Shown: positions 7,951 through 16,739, counted from the first letter of the stretch. The stretch: DNA of 64,000 nt from Duganella levis (GCF_009857605.1 NZ_WWCT01000002.1:248001-312000); one strand, 5' to 3'. A program made the numbers and translations. The notes: generated by a model not told the origin, from the letters alone.

Positions 7951-8865
7951 TTAAGACAACGGCCGATTCCATTCATGCGCAGCGACAAATTCGTGCAGAA
8001 AAGCGGCAAAACTCTCGGCTGCGGGGGACAGCGCGCGGGCGCCACGGCGGTAGATGAAGAAGCGCCGGGTGAGCGCCGGCGCCGCCAGCGGCCGCATTTT
8101 CAGGCCATACAGCTGCACCATTTTCTCGGCGTAAGGAAGGCAGACGGTGATGCCCTGCCGCGCATGCACCATCGCCAACGCGGTGGTCATGAAGGTCACC
8201 TCGTTGTGCGGACTGAGCGAAAGTTCCCTGAAGGAAACGTGAACATCGCGCAACAGCCGCTCGGTGAACTGGCCTTGCAGTGATATGAAAGGGTAGCGGT
8301 TGACGTCGCTCCAGGTGATGCGCTTGCGCTGGTCCAGCTCGTGGCCGTCGGGGTAGACCACGACGAAGGGCATTTCAAACAAGGCCTGCGCTTCGATCTC
8401 GGCGGTAGCGTCGCGCTCGGGGCCGATGCCGAAGTCGACTTCGCCGCTGAACACGCGCGCCGACACCTGTTCCAGCGGGCAATCGGTCAGCCGCACCTGC
8501 ACCTCGGGATGACGGGCGCGGTAGGCGGCGATCACTTCCGGCATCATGGTGCAGGACAGCATCTGCGGCGCGGCCACCCGTACCGAACCCTGCTTGAGTG
8601 CCTTGCGGCTGGCGATATCGGCCATGGCGCGGTCGAGGTCGTGCAGCATCTTGTCGAACAGCGGATAGAGTTCGCGGCCCAACTCGGAAAGCTGGGTCTT
8701 GCGCGTGGTACGCTCGACCACGCGCATGCCCAGCAGCTGTTCCAGCTCCTTGATCTGGCCGCTCAACGCCGATTGCGTCACGCTTAAATGGTCGGCGGCC
8801 AGGGTGAAGCTGCCAGTCTTGGCCAGCGCCACCAAAGCGCGCATTTGTCGCAGGCTGGGATTCAT
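7951..8865 (-). CDS. LysR-type transcriptional regulator
   Basis: 304 residues. The N-terminal winged helix-turn-helix (MNPSLRQMRALVALAKTGSF, then the recognition region SVTQSALSGQIKELEQLLG) spans about residues 1-62, and the rest is a periplasmic-binding-protein-like effector domain. It is transcribed divergently from the VOC/FAH/maiA operon with 87 bases between start codons, the usual arrangement for a LysR protein controlling its neighbour. It may respond to an aromatic-acid intermediate, but the ligand cannot be read from the sequence. Confidence 0.88.
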   Translation of the reverse strand: MNPSLRQMRALVALAKTGSFTLAADHLSVTQSALSGQIKELEQLLGMRVVERTTRKTQLSELGRELYPLFDKMLHDLDRAMADIASRKALKQGSVRVAAPQMLSCTMMPEVIAAYRARHPEVQVRLTDCPLEQVSARVFSGEVDFGIGPERDATAEIEAQALFEMPFVVVYPDGHELDQRKRITWSDVNRYPFISLQGQFTERLLRDVHVSFRELSLSPHNEVTFMTTALAMVHARQGITVCLPYAEKMVQLYGLKMRPLAAPALTRRFFIYRRGARALSPAAESFAAFLHEFVAAHEWNRPLS

Positions 8866-8898
8866 GGGGAATTCTGATAAATAAGAAGAAAAATACGA

Positions 8899-8928
8899 TT
8901 GGCATGATATCTGAATCTGGCATCTAAT
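8899..8928 (+). promoter_or_regulatory. candidate promoter of the VOC-FAH-maiA operon
   Basis: TTGGCA (8899-8904) and TCTAAT (8923-8928) are spaced by 18 bases and lie in the short divergent gap with the LysR gene. Both are near consensus. The predicted start lies about 18 bases before the VOC ATG, leaving room for the GGAG ribosome binding site. Confidence 0.45.
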
Positions 8929-8952
8929 GCGGACATCAAGATGGAGACAGCT

Positions 8953-9492
8953 ATGAAAATCAAACAGATACACCACGTCGCTTACCGCTGCAAAGACGCC
9001 AAAGAAACCGTCGAGTGGTACGTCAAACACCTGAATATGGACTTCGTACTGGCGATAGCCGAAAACGAAGTGCCTTCCACCAAGGCGCCGGATCCGTACA
9101 TGCACGTGTTCCTGGATGCCGGCCACGGCAACGTGCTGGCCTTCTTCGAATTGCCGACCCAGCCGGACATGGGCCGCGACCAGAACACGCCCGCCTGGGT
9201 GCAACACCTGGCGATGGAAGTCGACAGCATGGATGAGCTGCTGGCCGCCAAGGAGCGCCTGGTCGCCGCCGGCATCGACGTCATCGGCCCGGTCAATCAC
9301 ACCATTTTCCAATCGATCTACTTCTTCGATCCGAACGGTCACCGTCTGGAATTGGCGTGCAACACCGCCACGCCGGAAATGATGCAGAAGCTGGACGACG
9401 TCAAATGGGCGATGCTGGAAGAGTGGTCGCAAACCAGGAAAGCGCCGAGCCACGCGGCCTGGATGCACGCGCCGGCCGGAGACCACGCATGA
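8953..9492 (+). CDS. VOC (glyoxalase/extradiol dioxygenase) family protein
   Basis: 179 residues with two beta-alpha-beta-beta-beta repeats. Likely metal ligands are the His of IHHVAYR, the Glu of LAFFELP, the His of VQHLAMEV and the Glu of GHRLELA. A GGAG six bases before the ATG at 8953 decides the start over the in-frame ATG at 8941. It is first in an operon with a fumarylacetoacetate-hydrolase-family enzyme and maleylacetoacetate isomerase, so it probably acts on an aromatic or ring-cleavage substrate. At 179 residues it is too short to be 4-hydroxyphenylpyruvate dioxygenase (about 350). The exact reaction is unknown. Confidence 0.8.
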   Translation: MKIKQIHHVAYRCKDAKETVEWYVKHLNMDFVLAIAENEVPSTKAPDPYMHVFLDAGHGNVLAFFELPTQPDMGRDQNTPAWVQHLAMEVDSMDELLAAKERLVAAGIDVIGPVNHTIFQSIYFFDPNGHRLELACNTATPEMMQKLDDVKWAMLEEWSQTRKAPSHAAWMHAPAGDHA

Positions 9493-10511
9493 AGCTGGCC
9501 ACGCTAAAAGACGGCAGCCGCGATGGCCGCCTGGTGGTGGTCAGCCGCGACCTGTCGCACTACCAGCACGTGCCGAAGATCGCCGCCACGCTGCAGCACG
9601 CGCTCGACAACTGGGAGCTGGTCGCGCCGCGCCTGCAGCAGGTCTACGCCACGCTGAACAGCGGCGAGGCAATCGATGCCAAGCCGTTCGATCAACAGCA
9701 ATGCCACTCGCCGCTGCCGCGCGCCTACCAATGGGCGGATGGCTCGGCCTACATCAACCACGTCGAACTGGTGCGCAAGGCGCGCAACGCCGACGTGCCG
9801 GCCTCGTTCTATACCGACCCGCTGATGTACCAGGGTGGCTCGGACAGTTTCGTCGGCCCGCGCTATCCGATCTACGCGCTGTCGGAAGAGTGGGGTATCG
9901 ACCTGGAGGCTGAAGTGGCTGTTATCACCGGCGACGTCCGCATGGGCGCCACGCAGGCGGATGCCGCGCAAGCCATCCGCCTGGTGATGCTGGTCAATGA
10001 CGTTTCGCTGCGCAACCTGATTCCGAACGAACTGGCGAAAGGCTTCGGCTTCTTCCAGTCCAAACCGGCCAGCGCCTTCTCGCCGGTGGCCGTTACGCCG
10101 GACGAACTCGGCGCGCACTGGGCCGACAGCAAGCTGCACCTGCCGCTGCTGGTCGACCTCAACAGCCAGCCATTCGGCAAGCCCAACGCCGGCGAAGACA
10201 TGACCTTTAACTTCGGCCAACTGGTGGCGCATGCTGCCGCAACGCGCGAACTGGCGGCCGGCACCATCATCGGCTCCGGCACCGTGTCTAACAAGCAGGG
10301 CGGTCTTCATGGATCGAGCATTGCCAACGGCGGCGTCGGCTACTGTTGCCTGGCGGAAGTGCGCATGTACGAAACTATCGAGACCGGCAAGCCACAAACC
10401 GCCTTCCTCAAATTCGGCGACAGCGTTCGCATCGAAATGAAAGACGAGCAGGGCGCCAGCATCTTCGGCGCCATCGAACAAACCGTCACCCCTTACCAGG
10501 AGCGCGGCTGA
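9489..10511 (+). CDS. fumarylacetoacetate hydrolase family protein
   Basis: 340 residues of the FAH fold. Fragments such as YPIYALSEEWGIDLEAEVAVI, with its acidic metal-binding residues, and IGSGTVSNKQGG, the late conserved G-S-G-T-V-S motif, support the family. The probable role is cleavage of fumarylacetoacetate (or a related 2,4-diketo acid) made by the downstream isomerase. It belongs to the shorter class near 330-340 residues rather than the 420-residue classical FahA. The ATG overlaps the VOC stop (ATGA) and the stop overlaps the maiA ATG (TGATG), so the three genes are translated as a coupled unit. Confidence 0.83.
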   Translation: MKLATLKDGSRDGRLVVVSRDLSHYQHVPKIAATLQHALDNWELVAPRLQQVYATLNSGEAIDAKPFDQQQCHSPLPRAYQWADGSAYINHVELVRKARNADVPASFYTDPLMYQGGSDSFVGPRYPIYALSEEWGIDLEAEVAVITGDVRMGATQADAAQAIRLVMLVNDVSLRNLIPNELAKGFGFFQSKPASAFSPVAVTPDELGAHWADSKLHLPLLVDLNSQPFGKPNAGEDMTFNFGQLVAHAAATRELAAGTIIGSGTVSNKQGGLHGSSIANGGVGYCCLAEVRMYETIETGKPQTAFLKFGDSVRIEMKDEQGASIFGAIEQTVTPYQERG

Positions 10512-11155
10512 TGAAGCTCTACACCTATTTCCGTAGTTCGGCCGCCTACCGCGTGCGCATCGCGCTCAACCTCAAGGGCATTGCCTACGATGCCGCGCCG
10601 GTGCACCTGCTGCGCAACGGCGGCGAACAACTGAGCGACGCCTACCGCGCCATCAACCCAGCCATGCTGTTGCCGGCGCTGGAGGATGATGGCAACGTCA
10701 TCGGCCAATCGCTGGCCATCATCGAATATCTGGAAGAGACGCAGCCGCAAACGCCGCTGCTGCCGTCGGACCCGGCCGGCCGTGCCCGCGTGCGTGCGCT
10801 GGCGCTGACCGTGGCGGCCGATACCCATCCGCTCGGCAATCTGCGCGTGCTGAAATACCTGACCGGGGAACTCGCGGTGCCGGACGACGTCAAACTCGCA
10901 TGGCAGCAGCACTGGCTGCGTACCGGCATGTCCGCACTGGAAGCCTTGCTGGCGAACGATCCGGCCACCGGCCGCTACAGCCATGGCGACACGCCGACCC
11001 TGGCCGATTGCTGCCTGGTGCCGCAAGTGTTCAGCGCCCAGCGCTTCGGCGTCGATCTGGCGCCATACCCGACCATCGCCCGCATCCACGCTGCCTGCAA
11101 CGAACTGCCCGCTTTCCAGCAGGCACACCCTGCGCAGCAGCCGGACGCCGAATAG
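10511..11155 (+). CDS. maiA: maleylacetoacetate isomerase (zeta-class glutathione transferase)
   Basis: 214 residues. The N-terminal thioredoxin-like domain carries the zeta-GST motif SSAAYRVRIALNLKG (the family usually has SSCS or SSAA), and the all-helical domain follows from about residue 85. The enzyme converts maleylacetoacetate to fumarylacetoacetate using glutathione, the step before FAH in homogentisate and gentisate breakdown. As last gene of the LysR-linked operon it fits an aromatic ring-cleavage pathway whose dioxygenase may be the VOC protein or may be encoded elsewhere. Confidence 0.88.
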   Translation: MKLYTYFRSSAAYRVRIALNLKGIAYDAAPVHLLRNGGEQLSDAYRAINPAMLLPALEDDGNVIGQSLAIIEYLEETQPQTPLLPSDPAGRARVRALALTVAADTHPLGNLRVLKYLTGELAVPDDVKLAWQQHWLRTGMSALEALLANDPATGRYSHGDTPTLADCCLVPQVFSAQRFGVDLAPYPTIARIHAACNELPAFQQAHPAQQPDAE

Positions 11156-11244
11156 CTTCCGTGGTCCCGGTTGGTGCGCTGAAGTACATACCGGGGTTGC
11201 GCGCTGTGCCAGTATGCAAGCTTCGGCATCACGCAGATTTCCCC

Positions 11245-12552
11245 ATGACTTCCGGCGACTCGCAGGCTCTGCTGCACAAATTGCAAAAGGACTCGTTTAA
11301 TTATTTCATTAACGAGGTCAATCCGCTTAACGGTCTGATTCGGGACAAGACGGCCGATGATTGGCCGGCCAGCATTGCCGCCGTCGGCATGGCGCTGACG
11401 GTCTATCCGATCGGCGTCGAGCGCGGTTGCATGCCGCGTGAGGACGCCATCGCGCGCACGCTGACCACGCTGCGCTTTTTCGCCGCCAGCGAACAAAGCG
11501 AGGCGCCGACCGCTACCGGCTACAAGGGCTTTTATTACCACTTCCTGCACATGGACAGCGGCCAGCGGGTGATGGACTGCGAACTGTCCAGCATCGACAC
11601 CGCCTTGCTGATCGCCGGCATGCTAACCGCCGCCGGCTACTTCAGCGCCGACGCGCCCGAGGAACGCGAGATCCGCGAACTGGCCGACATGCTGTATCGC
11701 CGTGTCGACTGGCAATGGATGCGCGGCCGCAAGCGCCTGCTATGCCACGGCTGGAAGCCGGGCAAGGGGTTCCTGCGCTGGTATTGGGAGGGCTACGACG
11801 AAGCCCTGATCCTGTACGTGCTGGCGCTGGGCTCGCCGACCTTTCCGATCGAGCGCGACAGCTACGATGCCTGGTCCAGCACTTATGAATGGAAGTCGGT
11901 CTACGGTATCGACTACCTGTATGCCGGGCCGCTGTTCATCCACCAGATGTCACACATCTGGCTGGACCTGCGCGGCATCCGCGACGACTTCATGCGCGCA
12001 CATGACCTCGACTATTTCGAGAACAGCCGCCGCGCCACCCATGTGCAGCAGCGCTACGCCATCGACAACCCACTCGGCTTTCCGGAGTATGGCGAGCTTT
12101 GCTGGGGCATCACGGCCAGCGACGGACCCGGACCAGCCACGCGCAAGATCGACGGCATCCAGCGCAAGTTTTACGACTACGTCGGGCGCGGCGCGCCATA
12201 CGGCCCGGACGACGGCACGCTGGCGCCATGGGCGGTGGCAGCGTCACTGCCGTTCGCGCCGGAAATCGTCCTGCCCAGCATCGAGCACTACCAAGGACTG
12301 CATTTGTGCGAGCAGAACAAGTACGGCTTCAAGGCGTCGTTTTCCACCGTGTTTCACCAGGGCCGGGGCGGGCGGCGCTGGGTGTCTCCCTACCATTTCG
12401 GCATCAACGAAGGCCCGACCGTCATCATGGTGGAAAACCACCTGCATGATTTTCCGTGGAGCCTGATGCGCGAGAACGCCGCGTTACGGAGCGGACTGCG
12501 CCGCGCGGGCTTTGCCGGTGGCTGGCTGGAAGAGGATGGCGTCGCGGGCTAG
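11245..12552 (+). CDS. glycoamylase-domain protein (GH144-like endo-beta-1,2-glucanase)
   Basis: 435 residues, assigned from memory to the glycoamylase domain family (PF10091; GH144 in CAZy, whose characterised members cut beta-1,2-glucan). Supporting stretches are GFYYHFLHMDSGQRV followed by ELSSIDTALLIAG, WYWEGYDEALILYVLALGSP, and ECGWGITASDGP-like text at LCWGITASDGPG. No signal peptide is apparent at the chosen ATG. No good ribosome binding site precedes this start, so the true N-terminus is uncertain. The 3' end overlaps the convergent S41-like gene by 69 bases, unusually deep for this window. Confidence 0.7.
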   Translation: MTSGDSQALLHKLQKDSFNYFINEVNPLNGLIRDKTADDWPASIAAVGMALTVYPIGVERGCMPREDAIARTLTTLRFFAASEQSEAPTATGYKGFYYHFLHMDSGQRVMDCELSSIDTALLIAGMLTAAGYFSADAPEEREIRELADMLYRRVDWQWMRGRKRLLCHGWKPGKGFLRWYWEGYDEALILYVLALGSPTFPIERDSYDAWSSTYEWKSVYGIDYLYAGPLFIHQMSHIWLDLRGIRDDFMRAHDLDYFENSRRATHVQQRYAIDNPLGFPEYGELCWGITASDGPGPATRKIDGIQRKFYDYVGRGAPYGPDDGTLAPWAVAASLPFAPEIVLPSIEHYQGLHLCEQNKYGFKASFSTVFHQGRGGRRWVSPYHFGINEGPTVIMVENHLHDFPWSLMRENAALRSGLRRAGFAGGWLEEDGVAG

Positions 12553-13536
12553 CTGAAGCGCGGTGTCGAGCGCGGCGCCGGAAGTGGTCATGCGGTCCGG
12601 TTGCACACCCATGCCTTCCCAGTTGGCGCGGGTAATCACGTTGCTGGCGCGCGTGACGGCAATCGAGGTCTGCAGCTGGCGCGAGATGCGCTGCTTGACG
12701 CCGACCCGCGCATCGCCCAAGGTCGGCGCGCCGACCACTACCGCGCGCTTCACGTACTGCTGCAAATCGTAGGCAAAGCCTTCGGCCGCGTTGTTGGTTT
12801 TCTCGTTGACCAGCACGTACAAAGGCTTGTACCCGCCGAAGCGCTTGCCCGCCACATCCGACGTGGTCCAATACTCGGCCGTGACGTGGCCTTCGCGGTC
12901 GATCTGGTCGTGCAGGTGCAGTTGCTTGTCCCGGAAAATATAGCTGCGCTGGTCGACCAGCAGATAACTCGACAGCAGCGCCGCCATCGCCTGCCCATCG
13001 CCGCCGGCGTCGCGCACGTCGATGATCAGGGCAGGGCAGTCGGCCGCCTGCGCCATGAAACGGCCGGCCGCCTCGATGGAGGCCCGGTCCAGCGGCGCAA
13101 AACGGGTAATTTTCAGGTAGCCGATATTGTTGGCCATCAATTCAAAGCGGCGCAGGCCGAAGTTGTCGGCCGACGGTGCCGGTGGCACAGGACGCTGGCG
13201 CTCGTCGCCCAGGTCATACGGAACCCATTCCAGATAGGTATGCCGGTCCGGCGCCACCGCCGCCACGTCGCGGGTGACGCGCGCCGCCAGCGCCCGCGCG
13301 GTCAGTTGATCGTCATACTCGCCGCGCGCCAGACGCTTGCGCAGATCGTCGGCCGCCGCCTTGGCGCGCGGACCGTCCACATGCTGCTCGGTCAGCCGCC
13401 TTGCATATTCGTTGATGATGTGCGCGCGCGTCGGCGCGTCCAGCGCCTCTTCCAGCACCGGGGCGGAAGCGGTCTGCGCGCCGGCGCTCGTCATCAATAA
13501 CAGCAGCGCAGCGGCAATCCAGCGTTGACGACCCAT
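12484..13536 (-). CDS. S41-family peptidase homologue lacking the catalytic serine
   Basis: 350 residues with a cleavable signal peptide (hydrophobic AAALLLLMTSAGAQ near residues 8-22), so exported. The C-terminal half is an S41/tail-specific-protease domain: IGYLKITRF, ALIIDVRDAGGDG (usually D-x-R-x-N-x-G-G) and TNNAAEGFAYDLQ. In active S41 enzymes the last motif reads T-x-S-(A/G)-(A/G)-E; here Asn249 (bases 12790-12792, AAC) replaces the serine nucleophile. A GAGG five bases before ATG 13536 decides the start over the upstream ATG at 13557. It is probably a non-proteolytic binding protein. The family is confident; inactivity is inference. Confidence 0.8.
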   Translation of the reverse strand: MGRQRWIAAALLLLMTSAGAQTASAPVLEEALDAPTRAHIINEYARRLTEQHVDGPRAKAAADDLRKRLARGEYDDQLTARALAARVTRDVAAVAPDRHTYLEWVPYDLGDERQRPVPPAPSADNFGLRRFELMANNIGYLKITRFAPLDRASIEAAGRFMAQAADCPALIIDVRDAGGDGQAMAALLSSYLLVDQRSYIFRDKQLHLHDQIDREGHVTAEYWTTSDVAGKRFGGYKPLYVLVNEKTNNAAEGFAYDLQQYVKRAVVVGAPTLGDARVGVKQRISRQLQTSIAVTRASNVITRANWEGMGVQPDRMTTSGAALDTALQLARDAILFQPATGKARAAQSAP

Positions 13537-13653
13537 GTATTCCTCAAAGTAAGCCATTTATTCGAAAATTATATTAACACTTTCCCATCAGAAAGTGCCA
13601 TTGGGGTGCCCGGCGCGTTACAATCTCGCCTTTCCCCGAAAGCATTTCTCTTC

Positions 13654-14430
13654 ATGACGATTCCAAGCACCATCCTGGAGGCGCTGCAGCGCGCCGATGT
13701 TTCCTGGCGCCCGCTGCTGATCGAGGGGCTGGAAGCCATGATGGCGGCCACGCCCGACTACCTGCCGCAGCTGGCGCAGGACCAGTACCTGCCGACCGAG
13801 CAACGCCTGTTTGCCGCGTTCGCACTGCCGCTCAATCAGGTGAAGTATGTACTGGTCGGCGAAGGACCATATCCGCGAGCAGAGAGCGCCACCGGCGTCT
13901 GTTTCATGGATGGGGCGGTTGGCGGCCTGTGGTCGGAGGAAATCGGCGGTGGCCTATCGAAGCCGGTCAACAAGGCCACCTCGCTGCGCAACTTTATGAA
14001 GATGCTGCTGGTGGCCGATGGCCAGCTTCAGCTGAGCAATACCGCTGGCGACGCCATGGCGGCCGTCTCGGCCCGGGCGCGCAGCGGCGCCGGCAGCCAC
14101 ATCCTGACGCTGGCCGATATGCAGCACAAGCTGACCGAGCAGGGCTTCCTGCTGCTGAACGCGTCGCTGGTGTTCCGCAGCCACGTGGCGCCGGTCAAGG
14201 ATGCCAAGGCCTGGCTGCCGTTCTTCCAGACCGTAATGGCGGGCCTGGCCAAACAGGCTAACACCGTGCCGACCATGGTGCTGTGGGGGAAAATCGCCGA
14301 ATTGCTGAGTAAGTTGCCGGTAATGAAAGATTTCCCGCAGATCGTCGCGGAGCATCCTTACAACCTCAGTTTCATAGGCAATCAGGCCATGCACGAGTTG
14401 TTCCGGCCGATGCGCCTGCTCCAGGGCTAA
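13654..14430 (+). CDS. uracil-DNA glycosylase-like protein with altered active site
   Basis: 258 residues. VKYVLVGEGPYPRAESATGVCF aligns with the family-1 UDG water-activating motif GQDPYH-x(8)-G-x-(A/C)-F, and HPYNLSF near the C-terminus aligns with the minor-groove loop HPSPLS. The catalytic aspartate of GQDPYH is replaced by Gly71 and the histidine by Pro74 (GEGPYP at 69-74), while the HPSPLS histidine (His234) is kept. The fold is therefore UDG-like but ordinary uracil excision is doubtful. No strong Shine-Dalgarno sequence is seen before this ATG. It stands alone before the isc operon. Confidence 0.7.
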   Translation: MTIPSTILEALQRADVSWRPLLIEGLEAMMAATPDYLPQLAQDQYLPTEQRLFAAFALPLNQVKYVLVGEGPYPRAESATGVCFMDGAVGGLWSEEIGGGLSKPVNKATSLRNFMKMLLVADGQLQLSNTAGDAMAAVSARARSGAGSHILTLADMQHKLTEQGFLLLNASLVFRSHVAPVKDAKAWLPFFQTVMAGLAKQANTVPTMVLWGKIAELLSKLPVMKDFPQIVAEHPYNLSFIGNQAMHELFRPMRLLQG

Positions 14431-14464
14431 AACCGAGGGCCGACCAGCAAGCTTTATTAAAGTT

Positions 14465-14473
14465 TGGTATACT
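14465..14473 (+). promoter_or_regulatory. extended -10 promoter of the isc operon
   Basis: The bases TGGTATACT form an extended -10 element (TG-N-TATACT). No good -35 is seen, which is normal for extended -10 promoters. It overlaps the left half of the IscR site, so IscR binding should block transcription. Confidence 0.5.
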
Positions 14474-14493
14474 TGACTAATTCGATCAACTAA
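14469..14493. promoter_or_regulatory. IscR type 1 binding site
   Basis: The 25 bases from ATACTTGACTAATTC to AACTAA match the E. coli type 1 consensus (ATASYYGACTRWWWYAGTCRRSTAT) at 22 positions by hand alignment; the differences are GA for AG at positions 16-17 and A for T at the end. Its place over the promoter, 53 bases before iscR, indicates autorepression by [2Fe-2S]-IscR. Confidence 0.75.
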
Positions 14494-14546
14494 TCAGGCT
14501 TTGTGATTGGCGATGAGGTCGATATTTTAATCCAACCGAGGTAGTG

Positions 14547-15026
14547 ATGCGTCTGACCACCAAAGGCCGTTTTGCTGTGACTGCGATGATTGACTTGGCG
14601 TTGCGCCAGGGCAAGGGCCCGGTCACGCTGTCCGGCATCAGCCAGCGTCAGGCAATTTCACTGTCTTACCTGGAACAATTGTTCGGCAAGCTGCGCCGCC
14701 ACGAGATCGTCGAATCGATCCGCGGCCCGGGCGGCGGCTACAGCCTGGCTCGCCGCGCCGATAAAGTCACCGTCGCCGACATCATCATCGCCGTCGACGA
14801 GCCGCTGGACGCCACGCAGTGCGGCGGCAAGGAAAACTGTCACGGCGCCGATGCCGCCAGCGGCGTGCGCTGCATGACCCACGAACTGTGGGCCACGCTG
14901 AACGAAAAAATGGTTGATTATCTGGATTCCGTCTCACTGCAGGATCTGGTCGATCAACAAAAGCAGAAGGACGCGGCACAGAACGTGGTGCATATGCACC
15001 GCAACGGCAACCACGCCGCAGTGTAA
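14547..15026 (+). CDS. iscR: Fe-S cluster regulator IscR
   Basis: 159 residues, Rrf2 family. The winged helix starts MRLTTKGRFAVTAMIDLAL, and LSYLEQLFGKLRRHEIV is the recognition region. The cluster ligands appear as Cys92, Cys98 and Cys109; the second gap holds ten residues rather than the five of E. coli IscR. It senses Fe-S status and represses its own operon when loaded with a [2Fe-2S] cluster. GAGG five bases before this ATG fixes the start. First gene of the isc operon, with a type 1 site upstream. Confidence 0.95.
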   Translation: MRLTTKGRFAVTAMIDLALRQGKGPVTLSGISQRQAISLSYLEQLFGKLRRHEIVESIRGPGGGYSLARRADKVTVADIIIAVDEPLDATQCGGKENCHGADAASGVRCMTHELWATLNEKMVDYLDSVSLQDLVDQQKQKDAAQNVVHMHRNGNHAAV

Positions 15027-15064
15027 GCCCCTGTGCCCATACGGATAGATAACGGAGTAACCAG

Positions 15065-16321
15065 ATGAACGCCCCAGAAAAAAACATCGCTGACGTGAAA
15101 TTCCAGACCGCGCCGCATTTCCCGATCTACATGGACTACTCGGCCACCACGCCGATCGATCCGCGCGTCGCCGATGCGATGATTCCGTACCTGCGCGAGC
15201 AGTTCGGCAATCCGGCCTCGCGCAGCCACATGTACGGCTGGACTGCTGAGAAGGCCGTGGAAGAGGCGCGCGCCAACGTCGCCGCCTTGGTCAACGCCGA
15301 CCCGCGCGAAATCATCTGGACCTCCGGCGCCACCGAATCGAACAACCTGGCCATCAAAGGCGCGGCACAGTTCTACAAAACCAAGGGCAAGCACATCATC
15401 ACCGTGAAAACCGAGCACAAAGCTGTGCTGGACACCGTGCGTGAACTGGAGCGCCAGGGTTTTGAAGCGACCTACCTGGAACCGCAGGACAACGGCCTGA
15501 TCACCATCGAGCAGCTGACCGCCGCGATTCGTCCGGACACCATCCTGATCTCGGTCATGCTGGTGAACAACGAAATCGGCGTGATCCAGCCGATCGACGC
15601 GATCGGCGAACTGTGCCGCTCGAAAGGCATCATCTTCCACTGCGACGCCGCCCAGGCGACCGGCAAAGTGGTCATCGACCTGCAAAAAACCAAGGTCGAC
15701 CTGATGACCTTCACCGCGCACAAAACCTATGGCCCGAAAGGCATTGGCGCGCTGTACGTCTGCCGCAAGCCGCGCGTGCGCATCGAAGCGCAAATGCACG
15801 GCGGTGGCCATGAGCGCGGCCTGCGTTCGGGCACGCTGCCAACCCACCAGATCGTCGGCATGGGCGAAGCCTTCCGCCTGGCGAAAGTGGAAATGGACAG
15901 CGAAATCGCCCGCGTCAAATCGCTGCGCGACCGCCTGGCCAAAGGTCTGCAAGAGATCGAAGAAACCTACATCAACGGCGACATGGACCACCGTGTGCCG
16001 CACAACCTGAACGTCAGCTTCAACTACGTTGAGGGCGAGTCGCTGATCATGGCGGTGAAAGACCTGGCGGTATCGTCGGGCTCCGCTTGTACTTCGGCCT
16101 CGCTGGAACCATCTTATGTATTGCGCGCGCTTGGTCGTAGCGACGAACTGGCGCACAGCTCGATCCGTTTCACCATCGGCCGTTTCACCACCGAAGCCGA
16201 CATCGATTTCGCGATTGAACTGATGAAGTCCAAGGTACACAAACTGCGTGAACTGTCGCCGCTGTGGGATATGTTCAAAGAAGGCATCGACATCAGCTCG
16301 ATCCAATGGGCAGCCCACTAA
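15065..16321 (+). CDS. iscS: cysteine desulfurase IscS
   Basis: 418 residues, PLP enzyme that takes sulfur from cysteine for Fe-S assembly and tRNA thiolation. Lys220 in [10 protein letters not shown] is the PLP lysine, His119 lies in the TEHKAVLD motif, and Cys342 in [10 protein letters not shown] is the persulfide-carrying cysteine on the mobile loop. The C-terminus ([13 protein letters not shown]) is the segment known to contact IscU. It has about 14 more N-terminal residues than E. coli IscS. GGAG precedes the ATG, and it lies 38 bases after iscR. Confidence 0.97.
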   Translation: MNAPEKNIADVKFQTAPHFPIYMDYSATTPIDPRVADAMIPYLREQFGNPASRSHMYGWTAEKAVEEARANVAALVNADPREIIWTSGATESNNLAIKGAAQFYKTKGKHIITVKTEHKAVLDTVRELERQGFEATYLEPQDNGLITIEQLTAAIRPDTILISVMLVNNEIGVIQPIDAIGELCRSKGIIFHCDAAQATGKVVIDLQKTKVDLMTFTAHKTYGPKGIGALYVCRKPRVRIEAQMHGGGHERGLRSGTLPTHQIVGMGEAFRLAKVEMDSEIARVKSLRDRLAKGLQEIEETYINGDMDHRVPHNLNVSFNYVEGESLIMAVKDLAVSSGSACTSASLEPSYVLRALGRSDELAHSSIRFTIGRFTTEADIDFAIELMKSKVHKLRELSPLWDMFKEGIDISSIQWAAH

Positions 16322-16346
16322 TTTTTCAAGATACAGGAGCATCAAA

Positions 16347-16739
16347 ATGGCTTACTCGGAACAAGTACTGGATCACTACGAAAACCCACGTAACGTTGGC
16401 GCCTTCGAAAAAGGCGACGACAGCGTCGGTACCGGCATGGTTGGCGCGCCAGCCTGCGGCGACGTCATGAAACTGCAAATCAAGGTCGGCGCCGATGGCC
16501 TGATCGAAGATGCCAAATTCAAGACCTACGGCTGCGGTTCGGCGATCGCATCGAGCTCGCTGGTGACCGAATGGGTCAAGGGCAAAACCCTGGACCAGGC
16601 ACTGGCCATCAAGAACACCCAGATCGCCGAAGAACTGGCGCTGCCGCCAGTGAAAATCCACTGCTCGATCCTGGCGGAAGACGCCATCAAGGCCGCTGTG
16701 CTGGACTACCAGAACAAGCACGCCACCGTAGCAGCGTAA
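16347..16739 (+). CDS. iscU: Fe-S scaffold protein IscU
   Basis: 130 residues. Cys37, Asp39, Cys63 and Cys106 are the expected cluster-assembly residues, and LPPVK (99-103) is the motif recognised by the chaperone HscA. It starts [18 protein letters not shown], as in the family, after a CAGGAGC ribosome binding site. It receives sulfur from IscS and passes the cluster on with the help of HscA and HscB encoded downstream. Confidence 0.97.
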   Translation: MAYSEQVLDHYENPRNVGAFEKGDDSVGTGMVGAPACGDVMKLQIKVGADGLIEDAKFKTYGCGSAIASSSLVTEWVKGKTLDQALAIKNTQIAEELALPPVKIHCSILAEDAIKAAVLDYQNKHATVAA

